In this document: one piece after another, positions 47,533 to 58,234 of the stretch
Layout of the letters: every line of letters starts with the position of its first letter
How positions within the stretch are numbered: position 1 is the first letter of the stretch
From: Candidatus Accumulibacter contiguus
GTDB taxonomy: Bacteria; Pseudomonadota; Gammaproteobacteria; Burkholderiales; Rhodocyclaceae
Direction: 5' to 3'
Length of the DNA stretch: 64,000 nucleotides
Assembly (NCBI RefSeq): GCF_012940005.1
Contig: NZ_SPMX01000015.1
Coordinates: forward strand, 1 to 64,000
Translations under genes and position numbers: made by a program
The notes under the pieces: generated by a model
The model's database searches: none
What the model was told of the DNA's origin: nothing
What the model saw: only the letters and a program-made list of their open reading frames with translations

Positions 47533-48758
47533 GCAGGGATAGCAAGGATCTGATCGTTGGACTCGACATCGGCACCTCGAAAATTGTGGCGCTGGTCGCC
47601 GAACTCACTCCGGAAGGGCGAGTGAACGTCATCGGCATGGGTTCCCAGGAATCGAAAGGGCTGAAAAAGGGGGTCGTGGTCAACATCGAGGAGACCGTCG
47701 CCACTATTTCACGTGTTCTGCAGGAAGTGGAACTGATGGCCGATTGCAAGGTTCGCGACGTGTATACCGGCATCGCCGGCAGTCACATCCGGAGCTTCAA
47801 CTCGAACGGAATGGTCGCCATCAAGGACAAGGAAGTCACGACGATGGACGTCGAAAGGGTGATCGAGACGGCGCGCGCCATGCCAATCCCTGCCGACCAG
47901 GAAATCCTGCACATTCTGACGCAGGAATTCATCATCGACGACCAGGATGGCATCCGCGAGCCGATCGGCATGAGCGGCTTTCGCCTTGAGGTGAAAGTGC
48001 ACATCGTTACCGGTGCGGTTTCGGCGGCTCAGAATATCGTCAAATGCGTTCGCCGCTGTGGGCTGGAGGTGAACGATCTGGTGCTGCAACCGCTTGCCTC
48101 CAGCTGTGCCGTCCTCTCGGAAGACGAAAAGGATCTCGGGATCTGCCTGATCGACATCGGCGGTGGCACCACCGATCTGGCGGTGTGGACACAGGGAGCC
48201 ATTCGTCACACTTCGATCATTCCGATCGCCGGTGACCAGATCACCAACGACATCGCGATGGCGCTGCGTACGCCAACACGCGAGGCCGAGGACATCAAAC
48301 GCAAGTATGGTTGTGCGCTTGCCCATCTCGCGGACCCGGCAGACGTCCTCGACGTTGCCGGTGTGGACGACCGTCCTTCACGCAAGCTGTCGCGCCGGGC
48401 GTTGGCGGATGTCATTCAGCCACGCGTCGAGGAACTGTACGAATTGATTCAGGCGGAACTTCGTCGCTCCGGTTTCGAGGACGTTTTGTCTTCCGGCATC
48501 GTGCTGACCGGCGGCGCTTCGGTGATGCCAGGGATGATCGAGCTTGGCGAAGAAATTTTCCATATGCCGGTCCGGCTGGGCGTACCCAAGTATCAGGGTG
48601 CCCTCTCCGACGTGGTGCAGAGCCCCCGCTTTGCGACCGCTTGTGGATTGCTGCTGGAAGCACAGACGCAACGCAAGCGTGGCTTGAAGGTACGGGAAAC
48701 CCGCGATGTCAAACAGGTCTTCGGCCGCATGAAGTCGTGGTTCGAAAAGAATTTCTGA
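47529..48758 (+). CDS. ftsA: Cell division protein FtsA
   Basis: This actin-like membrane tether of FtsZ has 409 residues. It starts KDLIVGLDIGTSKIVALVAEL (phosphate loop 1) and has the second loop DIGGGTTDLAVWTQG and GIVLTGGASVMPGMIELGEEIF. The C-terminal amphipathic membrane-targeting helix is FGRMKSWFEKNF. The 71 bp to ftsZ are AT-rich and contain the ftsZ ribosome binding site GAGGAG. Confidence 0.96.
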   Translation: MSRDSKDLIVGLDIGTSKIVALVAELTPEGRVNVIGMGSQESKGLKKGVVVNIEETVATISRVLQEVELMADCKVRDVYTGIAGSHIRSFNSNGMVAIKDKEVTTMDVERVIETARAMPIPADQEILHILTQEFIIDDQDGIREPIGMSGFRLEVKVHIVTGAVSAAQNIVKCVRRCGLEVNDLVLQPLASSCAVLSEDEKDLGICLIDIGGGTTDLAVWTQGAIRHTSIIPIAGDQITNDIAMALRTPTREAEDIKRKYGCALAHLADPADVLDVAGVDDRPSRKLSRRALADVIQPRVEELYELIQAELRRSGFEDVLSSGIVLTGGASVMPGMIELGEEIFHMPVRLGVPKYQGALSDVVQSPRFATACGLLLEAQTQRKRGLKVRETRDVKQVFGRMKSWFEKNF

Positions 48759-48829
48759 TCGGATCGTGGACCAGAATTACCGGTTTTTTACAAGTTTATT
48801 GATTTTTTATTTTTGCAGAGGAGACGACC

Positions 48830-49993
48830 ATGTTTGAAATCATCGACAAGGAAGAAGGCGAACGGGATACCGTCATCAAGGTGATCGGGATCGGTGGTGC
48901 CGGTGGCAACGCCGTCGATCACATGATCCGCGAGGGTGTCAATGGCGTGGACTTCATCACCGCCAATACCGATTCCCAGGCGCTCGGCCGCAGTATTGCC
49001 GTTCACAAGCTGCAACTAGGCAAGACCGGCCTCGGCGCTGGTGCCAAGCCCGAAGCCGGGCGTAGCGCTGCGATCGAGGAGCGCGAAGCCATCGTCGAGT
49101 CGCTCAGAGGTGCGCACATGGTATTCATCACCGCCGGCATGGGGGGCGGAACGGGTACCGGTGCCGCGCCGATCGTTGCCGAAGTGGCCCGCGAACTCGG
49201 GGTGCTGACCGTCGCCGTGGTCACCAAGCCCTTCGGTTTCGAAGGCAAGCGCCTGAAAGTGGCGGACGTCGGGATTGCCGAACTGCAGAAGCATGTCGAT
49301 TCACTGATCGTCATCCTCAATGACAAACTGATGGACGTTCTCGGTGATGATGTTTCCATGGATGACGCCTTCAAGGCCGCCGATAACGTCTTGCGTAACG
49401 CCGTCGGCGGCATTGCCGAAATCATCAACTTCCCGGGACTGGTCAACGTCGACTTCGAGGACGTACGGACGGTCATGGGCGAGATGGGAATGGCCATGAT
49501 GGGCTCTGCGAACGCTGCGGGTGTCGACCGGGCGCGAATTGCTGCCGAACGCGCCGTTTCGTCGCCGCTTCTCGAAGGTGTCAACCTGTCCGGCGCCAAG
49601 GGTGTGCTGGTGAATATCACCGCCACGCGTTCCCTGAAAATGAAGGAAGTCAATGAAGTGATGACCACCGTTCGCGCCTTTGCGGCTGACGACGCGCACA
49701 TCATCTTCGGCGCAGTGTATGACGAAAATATGGGCGAGGACATCCGGGTGACGGTGGTGGCCACCGGTCTTGGCCAGGCACAGGCCAAACGCTTCGAAGT
49801 GATCAACAGCTCGATCAACCAGGGCACCGGTACCGACGGCCGTTTCGCGCATGGTCCGAACATTGACTACTCGTCGCTCGATCAGGTTCCGGCGATCGTC
49901 CGCAAGGGGCGCAGTGCAACCGTCGAAGCGCTGGCCAATAGCGGTGTCGATCGCTACGATATTCCGGCCTTTCTGAGGAAACAGGCGGACTAG
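48830..49993 (+). CDS. ftsZ: Cell division tubulin FtsZ
   Basis: FtsZ is the GTP-dependent Z-ring polymer. The 387-residue protein has [16 protein letters not shown], the tubulin signature [21 protein letters not shown], the synergy loop with [22 protein letters not shown], and the C-terminal conserved peptide [14 protein letters not shown] that binds FtsA and MinC. MinC is encoded 8 kb downstream in this window. Confidence 0.97.
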   Translation: MFEIIDKEEGERDTVIKVIGIGGAGGNAVDHMIREGVNGVDFITANTDSQALGRSIAVHKLQLGKTGLGAGAKPEAGRSAAIEEREAIVESLRGAHMVFITAGMGGGTGTGAAPIVAEVARELGVLTVAVVTKPFGFEGKRLKVADVGIAELQKHVDSLIVILNDKLMDVLGDDVSMDDAFKAADNVLRNAVGGIAEIINFPGLVNVDFEDVRTVMGEMGMAMMGSANAAGVDRARIAAERAVSSPLLEGVNLSGAKGVLVNITATRSLKMKEVNEVMTTVRAFAADDAHIIFGAVYDENMGEDIRVTVVATGLGQAQAKRFEVINSSINQGTGTDGRFAHGPNIDYSSLDQVPAIVRKGRSATVEALANSGVDRYDIPAFLRKQAD

Positions 49994-50034
49994 GCCTGGC
50001 AAGTGGTCGTCACTCTCCTGTGGGGATTGGCGGG

Positions 50035-50063
50035 TTCCTGGGCCGGCCAGCCTGTGCTAGAAT
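50035..50063 (+). promoter_or_regulatory. Possible own promoter of lpxC
   Basis: TTCCTG at 50035 and TAGAAT at 50058 are separated by 17 bp, giving a start near 50070, 22 bases before the lpxC ATG. A separate promoter between ftsZ and lpxC is known in E. coli. Confidence 0.4.
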
Positions 50064-50091
50064 CCGCCAATTCCACCGTTATTTCAGACAG

Positions 50092-51021
50092 ATGTTAAAG
50101 CAGCGAACTCTCAAGTCGGTGGTCCGCGCCGCAGGCGTTGGTCTGCATTCCGGCGTCAAGGTGAACATCAGCTTGCGTCCGGCCGCTTCCGGGACAGGTA
50201 TCGTCTTTCGGCGAATTGATCTCGATCCGGTGCTTGACCTGCCAGCGTCGGCCTTGCTCGTCGGCGACACGCGCATGTGCTCGTGCCTGGAGCGTAACGG
50301 CGCCAAGGTCGGGACCATCGAACACCTGATGTCGGCTTTCGCGGGCCTGGGGGTCGACAACGCCTTCGTCGACCTCGATGCCGCCGAAGTACCGATCCTC
50401 GATGGCTCGGCCTCGCCGTTTGTCTTCCTGATTCAGTCGGTCGGAATTGAAGAACAGCCGGTCGCCAAGCGCTTCATCCGGATCAAACGTCCGATCGAAG
50501 TCCGCGAAATGGACTCCTCCGGCGAAAAGTGGGCACGCCTCGAACCATACGATGGTTTCCGCCTGTCTTTCTCGATCGGTTTCAACCATCCGGCAATCGA
50601 TCGCACCGGTCAGCAGGTGACCATCGATTTTGCCGAGCACTCGTATGTCCGTGAAGTGGCGCGGGCGCGTACCTTCGGTTTCATGCAGGAGGTCGAGTGG
50701 CTGCACGAAAACGGTCTCGCACAAGGCGGGGGCCTGGAAAACGCCGTCGTCCTTGACGAGTATCGCGTGCTGAACGCGGATGGTCTGCGCTACAGCGATG
50801 AATTCGTCAAGCACAAGGTACTCGATGCGATCGGCGACCTCTACCTGCTCGGCCACCCCTTGCTGGCTTCATTCAGCGCTCATAAATCCGGGCATGCGCT
50901 GAACAATGCGCTGGCCCGGGCACTCCTGGCCACCCCGGCGGCATGGGAGTACGTCAGCTTCGAAAATCGCGAACTGGCACCAGCGACCGTCTCCCGCTGG
51001 CTGACCTTGCCGGCTTTCTGA
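50092..51021 (+). CDS. lpxC: UDP-3-O-acyl-GlcNAc deacetylase LpxC
   Basis: This zinc enzyme catalyses the committed step of lipid A synthesis. From ATG 50092 it has 309 residues and starts [21 protein letters not shown]. Zinc ligands are in [12 protein letters not shown] (His79-type) and [16 protein letters not shown] (H...D). [19 protein letters not shown] carries the catalytic histidine region. A longer frame from 50020 covers the promoter and is rejected. It closes the dcw cluster as in other proteobacteria. Confidence 0.96.
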   Translation: MLKQRTLKSVVRAAGVGLHSGVKVNISLRPAASGTGIVFRRIDLDPVLDLPASALLVGDTRMCSCLERNGAKVGTIEHLMSAFAGLGVDNAFVDLDAAEVPILDGSASPFVFLIQSVGIEEQPVAKRFIRIKRPIEVREMDSSGEKWARLEPYDGFRLSFSIGFNHPAIDRTGQQVTIDFAEHSYVREVARARTFGFMQEVEWLHENGLAQGGGLENAVVLDEYRVLNADGLRYSDEFVKHKVLDAIGDLYLLGHPLLASFSAHKSGHALNNALARALLATPAAWEYVSFENRELAPATVSRWLTLPAF

Positions 51022-51025
51022 ATAC

Positions 51026-51214
51026 ATGTGGTTGTTGCGTCTGCTGGGGGTATTGACGGTACTCACCGTCGCCGGCGGCGTGCTGGCCTTCCTTTTCACT
51101 CGGGACGCGCGCTATCTGCAGTTTTCCTGGCGCCTGTTTCGCTATTCGCTGATCGTTGCACTGCTGATTTTCGCGCTGCTGATCCTCGAACGGGTTGCCG
51201 TCATTCCTGTCTAG
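51026..51214 (+). CDS. Small membrane protein downstream of lpxC
   Basis: This 62-residue protein has two hydrophobic segments (LLRLLGVLTVLTVAGGVLAFLF and YSLIVALLIFALLILERVAVI) separated by a basic stretch with aromatic residues (TRDARYLQFSWRLFR). It starts four bases after the lpxC stop, so it is probably read from the same mRNA. Its last 14 bases overlap the 3' end of the convergent dciA gene. I do not recognise a characterised family. Confidence 0.7.
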   Translation: MWLLRLLGVLTVLTVAGGVLAFLFTRDARYLQFSWRLFRYSLIVALLIFALLILERVAVIPV

Positions 51215-51635
51215 CTGAATGCGCCAGCAGGTTTTCGACCGCCGTGCGCAATGCCGATGCCGGCAGCGCATCGCGCAATGCCGTCAATTCCTGGCTGGTC
51301 CTGGTGCTGAGTGGCTTCTGCGTCGGCGCAGGGGTCGCGGCACGCTCTGGCCGGGCCTGTACCTTGACCTGCACGCTGGTGCATTCGAGCCCCCGCTTCG
51401 ACAGTTCGTCGGCGAGCGTTGGCGCCATCTGGCGCAGCTTGGTGGCCACTGCGCCATTGCTGGCGTGAATCACCACGACTCGCGACTTGTAATTGGCCAC
51501 GCAACTGGCCTCGCCCAGATGTGCCGGAACGATCTCCTGGTAGAGACCTTCCAGCTTGACCAGGAGTCGCGCGTGCGCCAGCACCTTGCCGGCGCCCTCG
51601 GTTCCTTCAAGATAATTCAGCAGTAAGTCTGCCAT
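51201..51635 (-). CDS. dciA: DciA-like (DUF721) helicase-loading protein
   Basis: The 144-residue protein has an N-terminal DUF721 domain: LLNYLEGTEGAGKVLAHARLLVKLEGLYQEIVPAHLGEASCVANYKSRVVVIHASNGAVATKLRQMAPTLADEL. This KH-like fold is the hallmark of DciA, the DnaB-helicase operator found in bacteria lacking DnaC. The C-terminal tail is Pro/Ala/Thr rich and flexible. A DUF721 gene near lpxC is common in betaproteobacteria. It converges on the small membrane protein with a 14-base overlap. Confidence 0.8.
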   Translation of the reverse strand: MADLLLNYLEGTEGAGKVLAHARLLVKLEGLYQEIVPAHLGEASCVANYKSRVVVIHASNGAVATKLRQMAPTLADELSKRGLECTSVQVKVQARPERAATPAPTQKPLSTRTSQELTALRDALPASALRTAVENLLAHSARQE

Positions 51636-51807
51636 CAGCTTTCCTGGTTAGGGTTTGCAGGATACGCCAGACAGCTGTGGGACGTCCACTGACAGCGATT
51701 CGATGGTGGGTGCATGCGCGCCATCCAGATGCCAATCGCCCGCCTACCGGGAAACCGCCAGGATGCGCTCAGGCGCAGCAATACCGGCATCGGGCAAAAA
51801 CAAGCGA

Positions 51808-51813
51808 TATAAT
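51808..51813 (+). promoter_or_regulatory. -10 box just upstream of the Crp/Fnr-type gene
   Basis: TATAAT ends eight bases before the ATG at 51821, so a start 7 bases after it would give a leaderless or nearly leaderless mRNA. No Shine-Dalgarno is visible between, in agreement. The -35 match is poor. Confidence 0.4.
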
Positions 51814-51820
51814 CCCCGTC

Positions 51821-52513
51821 ATGGCTGTACATCCCCTTCTTTTGCAGCAATTTCCGCTACTTAACTCGCTTCCTGCAGATCAGCTGGAACGACTTGCCGG
51901 TCAGGCCAGTACCCAGACCTTCGCCAAACGAGAGGTGGTGCTGCCTAAATCGAGTGCTCCTCGCAACCTCTGCTTCCTGGTCAATGGGCGCCTTCAGGCA
52001 ATTGACTTTACCCTCGACGGCAGGGAAGTCGGCCTCTATTTCATCGACCCAGGCGACTATTTTGCCGAGTTGGCCCTGATCGACGGTCAGACGCAGCCGG
52101 AACTGGTGATCTCCAATAGCGCATCCCAGGTGGTGTTTGTACCGGGAGCCGAGATTCGGCCCTTGCTGTTCTCAACGCCTTCGATGGCCGAGGCACTGTG
52201 TCGGCGCTTGGCACAAAGAGTGCGCATCCAGGTGAACCATCGCCAGATTCTGGGTTTGAACAATCCCTTGCAACGCATCTGCGCGCATCTGGAACTCCTG
52301 ACCATGGGTAGTGATGGCAACCGGCGCATTCTCAAGGCACCTACGCACCAGGAGATCGCCATCATGGTGAGTTTGACCCGTGAAACCGTCACGCGCACTT
52401 TTCAGGTGCTGCAAACCAAGGGGGTGCTGACCAGGGAAGGAGAAGACCTGCTGGTGGATTCCGCCAAATTGTCTGAACTGGCGACCAGTCGTGCGGGCAG
52501 CGGCAGCGATTGA
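51821..52513 (+). CDS. Crp/Fnr-family transcriptional regulator
   Basis: The 230-residue regulator from ATG 51821 has an N-terminal cyclic-nucleotide-binding-type barrel (NLCFLVNGRLQAIDFTLDGREVGLYFIDPGDYFAELALIDGQTQPELVISNSASQVVFVP), a dimer helix and a C-terminal winged helix with APTHQEIAIMVSLTRETVTRTFQVLQTKGVLTREGEDL. It lacks the N-terminal cysteine cluster of Fnr, so it is unlikely to carry an oxygen-sensing Fe-S cluster. The ligand is unknown. It is close to the anaerobic ubiquinone genes, but a regulatory link is only a guess. Confidence 0.88.
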   Translation: MAVHPLLLQQFPLLNSLPADQLERLAGQASTQTFAKREVVLPKSSAPRNLCFLVNGRLQAIDFTLDGREVGLYFIDPGDYFAELALIDGQTQPELVISNSASQVVFVPGAEIRPLLFSTPSMAEALCRRLAQRVRIQVNHRQILGLNNPLQRICAHLELLTMGSDGNRRILKAPTHQEIAIMVSLTRETVTRTFQVLQTKGVLTREGEDLLVDSAKLSELATSRAGSGSD

Positions 52514-52569
52514 CAGCAGTGCGCATCGGCGCCCGGTGGCGAAGGGCTGCCTCATCCTGCTACTTTGCC

Positions 52570-52585
52570 TGGCATAAAATTTGCT
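52570..52585 (+). promoter_or_regulatory. Sigma-54-type promoter upstream of an unknown gene
   Basis: TGGCATAAAATTTGCT has the -24 GG and -12 GC elements with exact 10-base spacing and is very like the flgB promoter at 15233 (TGGCAT...TTGCT in both). Transcription would begin near 52597, 20 bases before ATG 52617. Confidence 0.6.
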
Positions 52586-52616
52586 GTGCAAGAGAATCTA
52601 TTTCGAAAGGCGCACG

Positions 52617-53537
52617 ATGGAAATTACTTCTGCGACAGCCGTCACCAATCTGGCATCGACAGCCATCACGGCTCCCAAGAACAACTCCAGCGCGGCAAAT
52701 TTTGCCGACCTGCTTGTGGATACGGTCAAATTTGCCGAAAGAAAGGAGGCAAAAGAGGCCAGCTTCGTTTCCGGGCGTCTCGGCGTCGACCTGAATTCCA
52801 ACGGTGTCCCGTTGCGAATGGTGTACCTCGACGAGCAAGGGAACAGATTGACTGCCTCGGCCTTCTCCGCAGAGAGCATCCTGCGCAATACGCAGCAGCT
52901 TGGAATCAGCCTTGGTGATCTCAAGGATCTCGGCAGGCAACTCGATGCCGCAGGCATTGGCTACAAGCCCTATGATCTGTACAAGGGAACCGGTTCGGAC
53001 CATGGGATCGATTTCGATGACCTGATTGCCGGTGGGCTGGGAACCGCCTATGACTGGACTCGGGACGCCAATGTTGCCGCCAAGGGCCCGGGCGCTCTCC
53101 AGAGACTCGAAGAGGCAGCCGCCCTGGCAAAGTCACTCAATCTCACGGCCCACGCCGAAGTGACGAAAAACCAGGGTATCGACCCGACTCGCTTCACAAC
53201 ACAGGCGGCAACAGGAGCATCGCCGCGTCACTATGTGATGTTCAATGGCAGCGTCGCCGCCTGGTATGGCAGCAGTGAACAGGCAAACCAGGCAAGTCAA
53301 CTCTATGGCGGCAGCGTCACCGACATTGCTTCCCAGGCAAGCGCGAATGCCAGCGTCGGCATTCGCGCTCGCAACTCAAGTTCCAGCACCACCGCCAGCC
53401 ACAGTGAAGCCACTCAAGCGACTACATCAGCAAGCGCAGCGGACCAGTTGCAAGCCCTGATCAATACCATCCGCGGCAGCGGTGTAGCCGCCAACGTCAA
53501 TCCGCTACTACAAGTGCTTGGCAACTGGCTCCGCTGA
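52617..53537 (+). CDS. Unknown protein behind a sigma-54-like promoter
   Basis: This 306-residue protein starts at ATG 52617 after CGAAAGG. It has no signal peptide or membrane helix. Residues 1-60 are Ala/Thr/Ser rich (MEITSATAVTNLASTAITAP, then NFADLLVDTVKFAERKEAKE). The middle has VDLNSNGVPLRMVYLDEQGN, LRNTQQLGISLGDLKDLGRQL and YDWTRDANVAAKGPGALQRLEEAA. A region near 220 reads HYVMFNGSVAAWYGSSEQANQA, and the tail is Ser/Thr rich. No family is recognised. The disordered ends without a Sec signal resemble substrates of flagellar-type export, and the promoter points to the flagellar or another RpoN regulon. Confidence 0.7.
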   Translation: MEITSATAVTNLASTAITAPKNNSSAANFADLLVDTVKFAERKEAKEASFVSGRLGVDLNSNGVPLRMVYLDEQGNRLTASAFSAESILRNTQQLGISLGDLKDLGRQLDAAGIGYKPYDLYKGTGSDHGIDFDDLIAGGLGTAYDWTRDANVAAKGPGALQRLEEAAALAKSLNLTAHAEVTKNQGIDPTRFTTQAATGASPRHYVMFNGSVAAWYGSSEQANQASQLYGGSVTDIASQASANASVGIRARNSSSSTTASHSEATQATTSASAADQLQALINTIRGSGVAANVNPLLQVLGNWLR

Positions 53538-53594
53538 CTCCGCGCGGAAGTCCGCATTCTTTCCGCGGATCATCCTGGCAGATATCTTCACCCT

Positions 53595-54548
53595 TCAGGC
53601 CGGCCGAAATACTCGTACCCCGAGAATCACGCCGCCGATCAGCAAGACGATACCGATCAGTGCCGTGCTGCCGGGTAGCGCGCCTCGCCAGATGAAGGCA
53701 TAGGCAAAAGCGGCGAGCGTTTCGAAAACGATCAACTGGCCGGTGAGAGCGGTCGGCAGCAGCTTGCTGGCACGATTCCAGAGCAGCGTACCAAGCCAAG
53801 ACGCGCACAGTCCCAGGGTCAGCATCAGGCCAACATAGCGTAGCGCTTGTGGTCCGAGTGGATAGTCGAAACTGCTCGACCCATGCAAGTACAGGCCGGC
53901 ACCAGCCATGCCGATGACCGCCAGCGGCAGCGTCGCCAGGCCCTGGGCGATCGCCCAGGTACCGGAAGCGAGCGCCGGTCGCTGGCGCAGCCAGCGGGAA
54001 TTGCGTACCGGGTACCAGGTCCAGGCAAGTACTGCAGCGATGGCGAGCAGCGCTCCCAGGAGATGGTCATGGTGGCTGCGCTGGCCATCGAGCAGCGCCA
54101 TCTCATGCTGGTTCACCAGCGCGATGCCGCTCGCGATCACCGCCAGCGAAGGCAGCAGGCGACGCCAGGGTAGGGCTTCGGCACCGAAGTTGGCGACAAG
54201 CGCAATGACGATCGGCAGCGTGCCGATGAGCATCGTCGGCAAGGGGGCTCCGGCGAGCTGGATCGCCGCCGAGAGAAAAAGGTAGTAGAGGAGGTTTCCG
54301 ACCAGCGCCAGTTCGCAAGCCATCCGCCAGTCCTGCCGCTGCAATTGTTGCAGGCGCGGCAGGTCGGTCCAGGCGAGCAGCAGCGCGATGATTCCGAAAC
54401 CGAGGTAGCGACCGAAGGAAAGCATTGCCGGTGGATAGTCGGGCAGCATCAGGGGAACGACAAACACCAGCCCCCACAGCAGACCGGCGCCGAGTGCGCA
54501 GGCTACGCCCTCGACAAGGGCGCGGTGGACCAGCAACTCTGGTTGCAC
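53595..54548 (-). CDS. EamA/DMT-family transporter
   Basis: This inner-membrane protein of about 317 residues has ten hydrophobic segments arranged as two EamA repeats, e.g. GVACALGAGLLWGLVFVVPLML at the start and LGALLAIAAVLAWTWYPVRN at the second repeat. It ends LIGIVLLIGGVILGVRVFRPA. The start is probably GTG 54548, which lies just upstream of the TGA of ubiT (7-base overlap); the long open frame beyond is a shadow of ubiT. DMT family members export amino acids or other metabolites, and the substrate cannot be told. Confidence 0.82.
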   Translation of the reverse strand: MQPELLVHRALVEGVACALGAGLLWGLVFVVPLMLPDYPPAMLSFGRYLGFGIIALLLAWTDLPRLQQLQRQDWRMACELALVGNLLYYLFLSAAIQLAGAPLPTMLIGTLPIVIALVANFGAEALPWRRLLPSLAVIASGIALVNQHEMALLDGQRSHHDHLLGALLAIAAVLAWTWYPVRNSRWLRQRPALASGTWAIAQGLATLPLAVIGMAGAGLYLHGSSSFDYPLGPQALRYVGLMLTLGLCASWLGTLLWNRASKLLPTALTGQLIVFETLAAFAYAFIWRGALPGSTALIGIVLLIGGVILGVRVFRPA

Positions 54549-54552
54549 CCGG

Positions 54553-55928
<1,376 letters not shown>

Positions 55929-56942
55929 CTATCGCCACGGGCGGTTATAGGCGCCGAGTGTCACCTGGCTGCCCTCGGCGACGCGTGCCAGTTCAGCCTG
56001 CCACTCTGGCTTGACATGAAAGTGCCGCGCGTCCCTGGCGAGTTCGTCGAGCGCCGCGCGCAAAGCGCGGGTGACCTGCGCGACATAGGCCGGGCTGCGC
56101 TGCCGTCCTTCGACCTTGATCGCCGCGACGCCGATACTGGCGATCTTCGGCAGAATTTCCAGGACATTGAGGCTGGTCGGTTCTTCGAGTGCGTAGTAGG
56201 TTTCGCCGTCCACCTCGAAGCGCCCCTTGCACAGTGTCGGGTAACCGGCAGGCTCGTCGTCGCCGAAGCTGTCGATCAGGATACCGTTCAGGCGGGTCGT
56301 CATCTGTCCCGGCGAGCGGTCCCACTGCACGTACTTTGCCGGCGAACACGCGCCGACGGTATTCGGCGATTCGCCGGTAGCGTACGAAGACAGCCAGCAG
56401 CGCCCCTCGTTCATCACGCACAGGCTGCCGAATCCGAATACCTCGATCTCCACCGGCGTGTTGCGGATCACCATCTCGACCTGCGCCAGCGTCAGCACGC
56501 GCGGCAGCACCGCGCGCCGGATGCCGAACTCGCGGTGGGCAAAATTGACCGCCTCGTAGCTGCTTGCCGAGCCCTGCACCGAGAGGTGCAGACGCAGGCC
56601 AGGGTGACGCCTGCTGGCGTAGTCGAGCAAGCCGACGTCGGCCAGGATCACCGCATCGACGCCGAGTCCGGCCGCACCATCGACGGCATGCTGCCAGTCG
56701 GCGGCGCGTCCGGGCTGAGCGAAGGTATTGATCGCCATCAGCACGCCGCGGCCTCGCGACTGCGCGTAACGGATGCCTTCGAGCATGGCTTTCTGATCGA
56801 AGTTGAGGCCGGCGAAATTACGCGCATTGGTGTCGTTGCGGTAACCGAGATAAACCGCGTCGGCACCGTAATCGACCGCCGCCTTGAGCGCCGGCAGGCT
56901 GCCGGCGGGACAAATCAGTTGGGGAATTTTCTGGCGCGGCAT
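55929..56942 (-). CDS. ubiU: UbiU, U32-family protein of anaerobic ubiquinone hydroxylation
   Basis: The partner of UbiV, 337 residues. It begins QLICPAGSLPALKAAVDYGADAVYLGYRNDTNARNFAGLNF, the U32 barrel start. It has four cysteines for a 4Fe-4S cluster in FGSLCVMNEGRCWLSSYATGESPNTVGAC and YPTLCKGRFEV. The substrate-binding segment KVEGRQRSPAYVAQVTRA is present near the C-terminus. First gene of ubiUVT. Operation without oxygen would complement the UbiH hydroxylase encoded at 59169. Confidence 0.95.
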   Translation of the reverse strand: MPRQKIPQLICPAGSLPALKAAVDYGADAVYLGYRNDTNARNFAGLNFDQKAMLEGIRYAQSRGRGVLMAINTFAQPGRAADWQHAVDGAAGLGVDAVILADVGLLDYASRRHPGLRLHLSVQGSASSYEAVNFAHREFGIRRAVLPRVLTLAQVEMVIRNTPVEIEVFGFGSLCVMNEGRCWLSSYATGESPNTVGACSPAKYVQWDRSPGQMTTRLNGILIDSFGDDEPAGYPTLCKGRFEVDGETYYALEEPTSLNVLEILPKIASIGVAAIKVEGRQRSPAYVAQVTRALRAALDELARDARHFHVKPEWQAELARVAEGSQVTLGAYNRPWR

Positions 56943-57040
56943 GCGAACCCTCGTCGAGCGAAATACGCAGTATAGGCATGCCTGGAATGCAGCACTTGAT
57001 TCTCGTCAATTTGCCGCCGATTGCTCCTGCAAGCGAGCAA

Positions 57041-57313
57041 TCAGAGTTTCCTGCCACCTTCCGGCATGACGATGTTGACTTCCAGCACTTCGAAATTTCC
57101 CTGTTTTTCCAACGACACCTTGATGTCTTCAGGGTTGACCGACACGTACTTCGCGATGACGGACATCAGCTCCTGTTGCAAGGCCGGCAGGAAATCCGGC
57201 GTGCTGATGCTGCCATTGCGCTCGTGGGCAATGATCAGCTGCAGGCGTTCCCTGGCAATCGCTGCCGTCTTGGGTTTGCTGCCGAAGATCAGGGAGAACA
57301 GGGACATGCTCAT
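57041..57313 (-). CDS. minE: Cell division topological specificity factor MinE
   Basis: This 90-residue protein has an N-terminal membrane-targeting helix ([31 protein letters not shown], including the MinD-binding region) and a C-terminal dimerisation domain with [40 protein letters not shown]. It stimulates MinD ATPase to drive pole-to-pole oscillation. Its ATG at 57313 overlaps the minD stop; a second ATG two codons in is possible. Last gene of minCDE. Confidence 0.96.
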   Translation of the reverse strand: MSMSLFSLIFGSKPKTAAIARERLQLIIAHERNGSISTPDFLPALQQELMSVIAKYVSVNPEDIKVSLEKQGNFEVLEVNIVMPEGGRKL

Positions 57314-58131
57314 CTACCCCCGAACAGTCGCTTCAAGAGACCTGGCTTCTCATAGTCGACGAAACGCAGGGGGATGGTCTCGCCGAGAAAGCGGCCAACC
57401 ACGTCGAGGTACGCGCCGGCGACGTCAGTATCCGTCAGATGGATCACTGGGGTGCCCGCGTTCGATGACTGCAGCACCGCTTCGGATTCGGGAATGACGC
57501 CGATGATCGGCACGCGCAGGATCTCCTGCACATCCTTGAAGGACAGCATCTCACCTTCCATGACGCGCTTCGGCGAATAGCGGGTGATCAGCAGGTGTTC
57601 CTTGACGGGCTCGCCACCGAGCAGGGCGCGCCGCGATTTGGCCTGGATGATCCCGAGGATACGATCGGAGTCGCGCACCGAGGAAACCTCCGGGTTGCTG
57701 ACTACCAGTGCTTCGTCGGCAAAGGTCAGAGCCATCACCGCACCACGCTCGATCCCTGCCGGTGAATCACAGACGACGTAATCGAAGCCCATGTGTTCGA
57801 GCTCCTTGAGAACCTTTTCCACGCCTTCTTCGGTCAGCGCATCCTTGTCGCGGGTCTGCGAAGCAGGCAGCACGAAGAGATTGCCGTTATCGCAGTGCTT
57901 GTCCTTGATCAATGCCTGGGTAAGTGTCGATTCGCCATGGAGGACATTGACCAGGTCATAGACGACGCGGCGTTCACAGCCCATGATCAGGTCGAGGTTG
58001 CGCAGGCCGACGTCAAAATCGATGACGGCAGTCTTGTATCCACGCAGGGCGAGGCCCGAAGCGAAGCTGGCGCTGGTGGTGGTTTTGCCGACTCCACCCT
58101 TGCCGGACGTTACGACGACGATACGTGTCAC
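57310..58131 (-). CDS. minD: Septum site-determining ATPase MinD
   Basis: This deviant-Walker ATPase of 273 residues starts [27 protein letters not shown], the signature-lysine P-loop. It has [29 protein letters not shown] (switch I), [18 protein letters not shown] (switch II), and a C-terminal amphipathic membrane helix ending [10 protein letters not shown]. It recruits MinC and MinE to the membrane. Length is standard. Confidence 0.97.
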   Translation of the reverse strand: MTRIVVVTSGKGGVGKTTTSASFASGLALRGYKTAVIDFDVGLRNLDLIMGCERRVVYDLVNVLHGESTLTQALIKDKHCDNGNLFVLPASQTRDKDALTEEGVEKVLKELEHMGFDYVVCDSPAGIERGAVMALTFADEALVVSNPEVSSVRDSDRILGIIQAKSRRALLGGEPVKEHLLITRYSPKRVMEGEMLSFKDVQEILRVPIIGVIPESEAVLQSSNAGTPVIHLTDTDVAGAYLDVVGRFLGETIPLRFVDYEKPGLLKRLFGGR

Positions 58132-58234
58132 GGATTTTTCCCCGCAAGTGAAAGAAAAGATTCTACCCGCAGAATGAGTATTCTGTTACCTGGCTCTACA
58201 GGTTGCCGGAGCTTGGCCGCGCGCGTCATCGCCG

